Origin: Limnephilus marmoratus
Lineage: Eukaryota; Arthropoda; Insecta; Trichoptera; Limnephilidae
NCBI GenBank assembly: GCA_917880885.1
Contig: OU862934.1
Location: 35,138,734-35,202,733, forward strand
DNA: 64,000 nucleotides
Reading direction: 5' to 3'
The translations under genes and the position numbers were made by a program. The notes under the pieces are model-generated. The model ran no database searches and had not been told where the DNA came from. It saw nothing but the letters and a program-made list of their open reading frames with translations. Shown here piece by piece: positions 56,746-64,000 of this stretch (within the stretch, counting starts at the first letter, position 1; each line of letters opens with the position of its first letter).

Positions 56746-57575
56746 TTTATTTGATTAATTTGTGTTATTTCACAATTAATTCATTTAAAATAATATAGGT
56801 ATATAGTATATTTGCGGCATGTTCCAAAGTGGAAGATACTATCAGTATCGCCCTGGTGTAAGACCACCATTCAGAATTGAAACGTTGCTTGAAAATGGCT
56901 TTAGCCGTGTTTGGTGACCAGATCTGAATAACCAGGTAATTCCCAACCTTCCTCTTCCCCACCTCCTTCCCCTCCCCACTACCTTCAGCCTCACAACATA
57001 CCCCAATTGGGGATGCCATAGTCTCACTGGCTCCAGACGGGAGCAGTTGAGATTCTTGTGCGGTTATTCACTGTAAAAAAAAAAAAGTTTAAGTGTTGGT
57101 GACCACTTTATAACTCCGATAAGAACTGCTTCCAAAAATAACCAGTTTCTCGAATCCCAAGAATCTAGTGACAGCTAATCACCGAGGCAAAGTAACCGCA
57201 ACAAACAATGACGTCATTTATAATAGGTATATAGACGAGTGATACTATTATTTGCAACTGCCTGCCGGTTACAATAAATATCTGGAGAAATTCACGAAAT
57301 TACAAATCGAGTAGTAGGTAGGTACTTACACCTACCGGGAGATACTCCTCGTAATCTGTTAACGGAAGTGGCGCCATCTTTTGACATTACCTTAATTAAG
57401 TTCAATTACAAAAGTAGATTTGTATCCAAATTCCACACTCCCACGTAAAGGGCGGCATCAGAATTGTAATCTTTGCCGGATTCTTAAATTTTAATCGCAG
57501 AGTCGCTACCTACCTAGTCTATTAATACTGTTGGATGATGATTGATGATGACTAGCAGTTAATACCAGATTCACA
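56746..57575. other. Unassigned stretch
   Basis: A pyrimidine-rich block at about 56945-56990. No reliable gene or element. Confidence 0.4.
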
Positions 57576-57639
57576 GGTTTTGCTGCTAGGCCCTGCGGGC
57601 GGCTTTTGGTTCATCTTTCCCCAATTTGAGATTTTTTTT

Positions 57640-57860
57640 ACATAAGCCCCTTACAGGAGGTCCTGAGGAAAATAATTTCCCTCAGGGCCTATGTCATCTT
57701 TAAGGATGCTGTGTGCTGTGTGAAGGGAAAGGAAAGAGAGGAGAGTTCTGGGAAGGAAAAGGGTTTAAGGGGTGTAGGAATCTGGGGTTCAGTATGTCCT
57801 GATCATCCGCCTCCAAGACCTAGACAAACCTCACCCCGTGAACCCGGGTACCCCTGCTAA
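57640..57860 (+). repeat. Interspersed repeat family, copy 4
   Basis: A near-perfect 25-base palindrome (CCTGAGG arms) at about 57662-57686, CTATGTCATCTTTAAGGATG, GCTGTGTG, and at the end CCAAGACCTAGACAAACCTC. Same order as the antisense copy at 26700-26835. Confidence 0.75.
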
Positions 57861-58341
57861 ATCACCAAACGTAACGAACCACTTGGAGTGACCTATGACA
57901 GAAGTGTTGGTTATACGATAAAAGTTCCCAGGGCGGCGGTACCCTTTCCTAAATTAAAAAAATGAAATGGTTATCGCTTTATAAATCCGATAGAAGCTAA
58001 TAAAAAAAATAGACAGTTCCTCGTGATTTACTATACGCACGCCCGAGAAAGTAGGTATCTACATATACTCGTAAGCTCTGGCATTGAGAAATTTGCATAA
58101 AACATATACAATAAATGACGCGTGAGTTATTGAAAAATGTGTGTATTTCATATGGTTTAACGGCAGAGAGGAAAAACAGGGGGAGAAGAGGAATATTAGA
58201 GGAGAATGGTAAAAAAGAGGGGGGGAGGTATGTGGTTACATTATTACAAGTACCTAGGTTACCTACCTAGGTACTTGTAATAATAATAATTCACAATACT
58301 AGGTATCTACTGGGTTGTGGTATCATCCGTCATTTAGATAT
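57861..58341. other. Unassigned stretch with an inverted TACCTAGG word pair
   Basis: ATTACAAGTACCTAGGT and its inverse ACCTAGGTACTTGTAAT meet at 58244-58282, forming a near-perfect palindrome of almost 40 bases. Otherwise nothing recognised. Confidence 0.5.
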
Positions 58342-58720
58342 ACATCCCAGGATATGAATGCTTTCTTTGGCAAAGCAGGGTTTGTGTAGTGGGCTTGTAT
58401 ATATTATCTTTATTTTAAAAAACATCCCAAGTTTCGAATGATGTATTTGACAAGGCAGGGTTTGTGTAGCTGGCTTGTGTATATTACCTTTATTTTAATA
58501 AACATCCCAGGTTTTGAATGTTTTGTTTGGCAAAGCAGGGTTTGTGTAGCGGGCTTGTGTATATTATCTTTACTTTAAAAAACATCCGAGATTTTGAAAG
58601 GTTTGTTTGGCAAGGCAGGGTTTGTGTAACGGGCTTGTGTATATTATCTTTATTTAAAAAAAACATACCATGATTTGAATGGTTTGTGCAAAGCAGGGTT
58701 TGTGTAGCGGGCTTGTGTAC
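58342..58720 (+). repeat. Tandem array of about 80 bp, five units
   Basis: GCAGGGTTTGTGTA starts at 58375, 58455, 58535, 58615 and 58692. Each unit runs from AAAACATCCCAGGTTTTGAA through GGCTTGTGTATATTA. The core resembles half of the 110-bp unit at 59546-61195. Confidence 0.92.
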
Positions 58721-59251
58721 CTAATTAGTCTATGCATAATAGGTACCCTACTTTCCGTGTTCCTCTCCCTCTGTCATACCTACCTAAATACAGATTCAAA
58801 CTTATCAATATTCCGTTCACTTCTTAGGTAGGTATACGAATAAATTATTGTTTTAAATGGCAATAATATTTTTTCTGTGATTGGCAGCATTAATTGTGTA
58901 TAAAAAGTAATATAAATAAAAATATGACAACATATATTTCGTAAGAATATCACTTAGGTAAATACCTACATAATTATTGTTAACAAATTAACAAGTTAAC
59001 AAAATTTAAAATATATATTTTTTCGTCTACCCCAACATATGTAAATAGGTGCACATTCTTCATAAAACTAAATCTGTTTGAATAAGAAATATTCCGTATT
59101 AACCGAGAAGCGGAGTAAGACATAAATAATTGATTTTAAACATTTTATATACGCAAAACAATACTAATCATTAGCTAGATAGGAACCAATAAAAAATTAT
59201 AAAAATACTCAACAGAGTAACAAGTTTTATAATCGTTTTATTATAATATAT
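58721..59251. other. Unassigned AT-rich stretch
   Basis: No features beyond TACCTA words. Confidence 0.4.
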
Positions 59252-61681
59252 GGGAGGAATGCAGATCCTGCCAATGTTTGTTTTATGCCGAAAACCATGT
59301 TTTCACCGCGTTTTAAGTTGAACTTTAATCTCGAAGGTGAAAAAAAGTGCGGAATGCAATAGAAAAAAAAATTAATAAGTAATTAAATTTCAATTGCGTT
59401 AAGTAAAATTTCACTTGGCGAACCATCACATGTGGGATACATGAGGCGCGTAATTATGAAATTTGTCTAGCGAGCTTTTTTTCAACGATTTTTTGAACTG
59501 TTTTTCACCTTCCAAATTAAAGTAGCCTAACCTAAGACTACGCTAAACATGGTTTGTGATTCAAAAGAAAATGCCCCTTTATAACGCCTACTCGCGTCAA
59601 CGCAAGAAAAACATCCCAGTTTTCAAGTACTTTGGCGGCTACGCTAGGTTCGTGTAACATGGTTTGTGATTCAAAAGAAAGTGCCCCTTTATAACGCCTA
59701 CTCGCGTCAAGGCAAGAAAAACATCCCAGTTTTCAGGTAGTTTAGCGGCTACGCTAGGTTTGTGTAACATGGTTTGTGATTCAAAAGAAAGTGCCCCCTT
59801 CGTAGCGCCTACTCGCATCAAGGCAAGAAAAACATCCCAGTTTTCAAGTAGTTTGGCGGCTACGCTAGGTTCGTGTAACATGGTTTGTGATTAAAAAAAA
59901 AGTGCCCCCTTCGTAGCGCCTACTCGCGTCAAGGCAAGAAAACATCCCAGTTTTCAAGTAGTTTAGCGGCTACGCTAGGTTTGTGTAACATGGTTTGTGA
60001 TTTAAAAGAAAGTGCCCCTTTATAACGCCTACTCGCGTCAAGGCAAGAAAAACATCCCAGTTTTCAGGTAGTTTAGCGGCTACGCTAGGTTTGTGTAACA
60101 TGGTTTGTGATCCAAAAGAAAGTGCCCCCTTCGTAGCGCCTACTCGCGTCAAGGCAAGAAAAACATCCCAGTTTTCAAGTAGTTTGGCGGCTACGCTAGG
60201 TTCGTGTAACATGGTTTGTGATTCAAAAAGAAGTGCCCCCTTCGTAGCGCCTACTCGCGTCAAGGCAAGAAAACATCCCAGTTTTCAAGTAGTTTAGCGG
60301 CTTCGCTAGGTTTGTGTAACATGGTTTGTGATTTAAAAGAAAGTACCCCTTTATAACGCCTACTCGCGTCAAGGCAAGAAAAACATCCCAGTTTTCAGGT
60401 AGTTTAGCGGCTACGCTAGGTTTGTGTAACATGGTTTGTGATTCAAAAAAAAGTGCCCCCTTCGTAGCGCCTACTCGCGTCAAGGCAAGAAAACATCCCA
60501 GTTTTCAAGTAGTTTAGCGGCTACGCTAGGTTTGTGTAACATGGTTTGTGATTCAAAGAAAGTGCCCCTTTATAACGCCTACTCGCGTCAAGGCAAGAAA
60601 ACATCCCAGTTTTCAAGTAGTTTAGCGGCTACGCTAGGTTTGTGTAACATGGTTTGTGATTCAAAGAAAGTGCCCCTTTATAACGCCTACTCGCGTCAAG
60701 GCAAGAAAAACATCCCAGTTTTCAGGTAGTTTAGCGGCTACGCTAGGTTTTTGTAACATGGTTTGTGATTCAAAAGAAAGTGCCCCCTTCGTAGCGCCTA
60801 CTCGCGTCAAGGCAAGAAAAACATTCCAGTTTTCAGGTAGTTTAGCGGCTACGCCAGGTTTGTGTAACATGGTTTGTGATTCAAAAGAAAGTGCCCCCTT
60901 CGTAGCGCCTACTCGCGTCAAGGCAAGAAAACATCCCAGTTTTCAAGTAGTTTAGCGGCTACGCTAGGTTTGTGTAACATGGTTTGTGATTCAAAAGAAA
61001 GTGCCCCTTTATAACGCCTACTCGCGTCAAGGCAAGAAAAACATCCCAGTTTTCAAGTAGTTTAGCGGCTACGCTAGGTTTGTGTAACATGGTTTGTGAT
61101 TCAAAAGAAAGTGCCCCCTTCGTAGCGCCTACTCGCGTCAAGGCAAGAAAACATCCCAGTTTTCAAGTAGTTTAGCGGCTACGCTAGGTTTGCGTAACAT
61201 GGTTTGTGATTCTGGCGTACAATCTCACAAGACGAAAGCTAATTTTAATTTTACGTAATCGAAATTTAAAGTGAAATATTTTCCACTTCCCCAATGCAAA
61301 TAGTTGCCTTTTAATGTAATTAAGGTGAATCAAAAGTTTTTTTTTTAAAGTGCGTATTAACCGTTGCCAGCGATCTCAAAAAATTACCATTATTAATTAT
61401 GTTTTTCATAATTACGCGCTTTATTATTTATCCCACGAAGTCAGCTACAATCATATCTAGCTTCGTTTGTATCAGGTCAGGGATACCAACATAACAGTAA
61501 CAAAATGGCGCAGTATCGGTTCACGAAGTGAAATTTTATTTATACTGTTAACGGCTGTATCTCCCTCAATTTTTGCCGAGCGCGCCTTAATTTTTTTTTG
61601 TTCAGCTTCTCCACACTTTTCTCATCTACAAAGTGCCTTTTCAATAAATTCCCAGATATTGGCAGGATCTGCATTTCACCC
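59252..61681. mobile_element. 2.43 kb hAT-like MITE, expanded form
   Basis: Same ends as the 872-bp element: GGGAGGAATGCAGATCCTGC and, in reverse complement, GGGTGAAATGCAGATCCTGC. Flanks TAATATAT and CAATATAT agree at 7 of 8 bases. Terminal and subterminal parts match the short form, but the single internal segment has become 15 tandem copies. No transposase. The many open frames inside are created by the repeat. Confidence 0.88.
59546..61210 (+). repeat. Fifteen-unit array of about 110 bp within the MITE
   Basis: AACATGGTTTGTGATT starts at 59546, 59656, 59766, 59877, 59987, 60097, 60208, 60318, 60428, 60538, 60646, 60755, 60866, 60976 and 61086, then a partial unit at 61196. Two subtypes alternate: CCTTTATAACGCC (T) and CCCTTCGTAGCGCC (C), in order T T C C T C C T C T T C C T C. 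The unit also contains CATCCCAGTTTTCAAGTAG and AGCGGCTACGCTAGG. Confidence 0.97.
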
Positions 61682-62312
61682 CAATATATTAGAGCAACAA
61701 ACATGTTTGTAGATGGAAGAATGAGTGAAAGAGAATGAAGAAAAGTGACGGAACTATTTCCTGTAGGCGGAGCAATGCCGGGTTACGCCCTCAGCGCAAT
61801 GGCCTCCAGAGATGGTGGACTACCTTATCAAAAATAACGGAAATAAACCACTTCACAAAACGAACCATGCAGATTTCATAAATAAAACTCACTGGTCCCC
61901 AGGATTTTTAGCCGATCTCATACCTCTCTCAAATAGAATGAGTAAGAAAATATGTAATAAACACAAATGTATATAAGTATGTTAAAATTACAGTGCACGA
62001 CAGTGAGGATGCAACTAGCAGAGTGCTAAATACATTCATACCACTATCGTCCTGGTTTATATGATAAATAAAAAATAAAGACTAAAATCGTTTTGACGCC
62101 ATATATATCTGGGCCACCCTAAACCAACCAACATGACAAGTTTAATTTAATCAAAAATTGGAATCTAATAATGTGACGAGTCATACAGTGGTAGTTAGAC
62201 GTAGGGGACAATATATTGAAATGACGATAAATTGGGTGAGAAAGGAATACGATTAGAGCTTATAACAACCGAAGATATTACGGTCGCTTACGATTGGTTT
62301 CGTTGTTCATAT
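61682..62312. other. Left part of the rRNA spacer or flanking sequence; includes the 61715-61850 direct repeat
   Basis: Apart from the repeat shared with 54715-54850, no structure is seen. Where the rRNA intergenic spacer begins cannot be determined. Confidence 0.4.
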
Positions 62313-62420
62313 AAAAGAGAAAAAAAGAAAAGGAAAAAAAAAAGAAAAGAAAAAAAAAAAGGAAAAAAAATAATAAAAGATAATAATATTTAGCAAAAAC
62401 AAAAGTAAAAAAAGTCACTA
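62313..62420 (+). repeat. Polypurine tract
   Basis: About 60 bases of A/G-only sequence (62313-62372), then AT-rich sequence, directly before the GC-rich spacer. Confidence 0.9.
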
Positions 62421-62479
62421 AACACGATGAAACATACGATGGGAGAGACGAGGTGTCCATCGTCGCAGATAGGTATACG

Positions 62480-63124
62480 TAATTTTTCTTCCATCAGCCG
62501 GAAAACGCGAGCCGGCCGAGGCCCGACGGCGCTGCGCTTAGAGCGCATTCGAGGGGTCCGAGCGGGCAGGTCGGGCCCGGCACCGTCCCGAGCGAGAAGC
62601 CGGCCCGGCGCTGCTTTGTGCCCGCCGAGTGTGGCGGGCTCTCGATGCACGGCGTTCGCAAACTGCGGCGGCCTATCGGTCGCGTCGGCGGTGTTATTTG
62701 CGAGACACTACGCGTCGCCCGCTTCTGCGCGGCGTTCGCGCTCATGTTTTAACTCTGGAGTTCCGCGCGAGCAGAATTTTCAAAGCAAAGGCGGAGGATT
62801 TTATCCCCGTCTCACTGTTGCCTCGCCAAAGGCGTGCGCTTTCGGTGTTCACGTTTTACGAATGGGAATCATAGATCGAGCGATAGTTTGAAATTTATTT
62901 TTCACTCTTTCTTCGTTTGAAAAACACACACAATTTATTGTGAGGCTTTCTCTTTCAGAGTTTACTCTGCTTGTTGATCGCCTAGCGGTACGCATAATGA
63001 GCGTGACTCGTGCGGGTGACTCCGTCGCGTGTTCCTTAACGCCGTGTTGTCCGCGCCCTCCTAGCGAGGGCGGGCCTCTGTCGTTCGGCTGGCGGTGTTA
63101 AAGCCCCTCCGACGGTGGTGCAGC
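62480..63124 (+). other. 5' external transcribed spacer of the rRNA unit
   Basis: A sharp change to GC-rich sequence that leads without a break into the 18S gene. Long open frames over it (for example 62427-62891) reflect the low stop-codon density of GC-rich DNA, not genes. The RNA polymerase I start should lie within or just left of this block but is not identifiable by eye. Confidence 0.75.
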
Positions 63125-64000
63125 TCCCTGGTTGATCCTGCCAGTAATCATATGCTTGTCTCAAAGACTAAGCCATGCAAGTCTCAGTAAAAGCCGAATT
63201 AAGGTGAAACCGCGAATGGCTCAATATATCAGTTTTGGTTCCTTAGATCGTACACGGTTACTTGGATAACTGTGGCAATTCTAGAGCTAATACATGCAAA
63301 CGAGGTTCTGACCGGTAACGGGAGGAATGCTTTTATTAGATCAAAAACCAATCGGCGGCGGGGTTCGCGCCCCGTCCGTCGCCATTCGAGATGACTCTAG
63401 ATAACTTTGAGCTGATCGCACGGTCTAGCACCGGCGACGCATCTTTCAAATGTCTGCCTTATCAACTGTCGATGGTAGTTTATGCGACTACCATGGTTGT
63501 CACGGGTAACGGGGAATCAGGGTTCGATTCCGGAGAGGGAGCCTGAGAAACGGCTACCACATCCACGGAAGGCAGCAGGCGCGCAAATTACCCACTCCCG
63601 GCACGGGGAGGTAGTGACGAAAAATAACGATACGGGACTCGTCCGAGGCCTCGTGATCGGAATGATTACACTTTAAATCCTTTAACGAGGATCCATTGGA
63701 GGGCAAGTCTGGTGCCAGCAGCCGCGGTAATTCCAGCTCCAATAGCATATACTAAAGTTGTTGCGGTTAAAAAGCTCGTAGTTGAAATTGTGTCCTGCGG
63801 TGTCGGTCTACCGAATGCGGTACGACAGGCACGTCTGCGGGGCTTCTCGCCGGTGCGTCCACCGCCGGCGTGTGTCGGTCGGCCTCACGGTCGGCCGCGC
63901 ACCGAGGCGGGCCGTCGCGGCTGTTTACTTTGAACAAATTAGAGTGCTCAAAGCGGGCTAACACTTGCCTGAATATTGTACGCATGGAATAATAGAATAG
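63125..64000 (+). rRNA. 18S (small subunit) ribosomal RNA, 5' part
   Basis: Begins TCCCTGGTTGATCCTGCCAG, the conserved 5' end (usually TACCTGG). Diagnostic blocks follow in order: ATATGCTTGTCTCAAAGACT, CCTTAGATCGTAC, ACTTGGATAACTGTGGCAAT, GGAGAGGGAGCCTGAGAAAC, CAGGCGCGCAAATTACCCAC, AACGATACGGGACTC, and the universal GTGCCAGCAGCCGCGGTAAT (from 63711). GGTTAAAAAGCTCGTAGTTG follows, and then an insect-like V4 with GC-rich expansion. The window ends in the conserved GGAATAATAGAATAG, about 876 bases into a gene of about 1.9 kb. Conserved blocks look intact, so it is probably functional. A few early positions differ from the most common eukaryotic sequence (for example CAATATATCAGTTTTGG). Confidence 0.97.

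Noticed and set aside
59639..61141. Many open frames of 60-99 codons on both strands
   Set aside because: They are repetitions of one about 110-bp unit; 110 is not a multiple of three, so frames change from unit to unit. No protein is encoded.
59546..61210. CRISPR-like array
   Set aside because: Units are contiguous with no unique spacers, and the setting is eukaryotic.
62427..62891. 154-codon Arg/Ala/Ser-rich frame
   Set aside because: Lies in the GC-rich rRNA spacer, where stops are rare by composition; frames are open on both strands at once.
63482..63985. Short frames over the 18S gene
   Set aside because: They overlap universally conserved rRNA sequence and are not coding.

Overview
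The window looks like a transposon-dense stretch of an insect genome, most likely a moth or butterfly, that runs at its right edge into a nuclear ribosomal RNA unit. The last 876 bases are the 5' part of an arthropod-type 18S rRNA gene preceded by a GC-rich transcribed spacer. The order Lepidoptera is inferred from the AT-rich background, from the abundance of TAGGTACCTAC-type words typical of moth genomes, and from the mix of hAT, piggyBac, Helitron, Penelope and Jockey-like elements. No complete cellular protein gene can be read. Almost every recognisable protein fragment belongs to a mobile element and is broken.

Layout. 1-10.3 kb: one long non-LTR retrotransposon (LINE) with a gag-like ORF1, endonuclease and reverse transcriptase, split by three DNA transposons: a hAT with CAGTGGCGG ends, a piggyBac-like element with TTAA sites that itself carries a TA-flanked element, and a hAT of the CAGGGGTGGGG type. 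11.2-18.7 kb: a TA-flanked inverted-repeat element enclosing a six-unit satellite of about 390 bp, itself invaded by two other hAT families. 19-24.4 kb: a Helitron 3' end, a further hAT with perfect 8-bp target duplications, a LINE fragment, and a piggyBac-like pair of ends enclosing a Penelope-like GIY-YIG fragment and a hAT. 26-32.6 kb: LINE, SINE and MITE fragments and second or third copies of the same TA and hAT families. 33.1-37.6 kb: a 4.5 kb hAT with a LINE inside it and a Harbinger inside the LINE. 38-49.3 kb: minisatellite, LINE fragments, a 0.87 kb hAT-like MITE, tRNA-like remnants and a second Penelope fragment. 49.3-58 kb: the least transposon-like part, with three candidate cellular exons, a CpG-rich block and interspersed repeats. 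58.3-61.7 kb: an 80-bp array, then a 2.43 kb relative of the 0.87 kb MITE in which one internal segment has expanded to 15 copies of about 110 bp. 62.4-64 kb: rRNA spacer and 18S.

Many boundaries rest on a strong internal test: terminal inverted repeats coincide with exact target-site duplications, and in several cases mentally removing the insert restores the frame of the interrupted element. The points most worth following are the MITE that grew its own satellite beside another array sharing its core, the satellite that contains a module also found inside hAT elements, the hammerhead-like motifs downstream of both Penelope remnants, the three possible cellular exons, and the rRNA/non-rRNA junction. 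Homology calls come from reading motifs by eye; no database search was possible.
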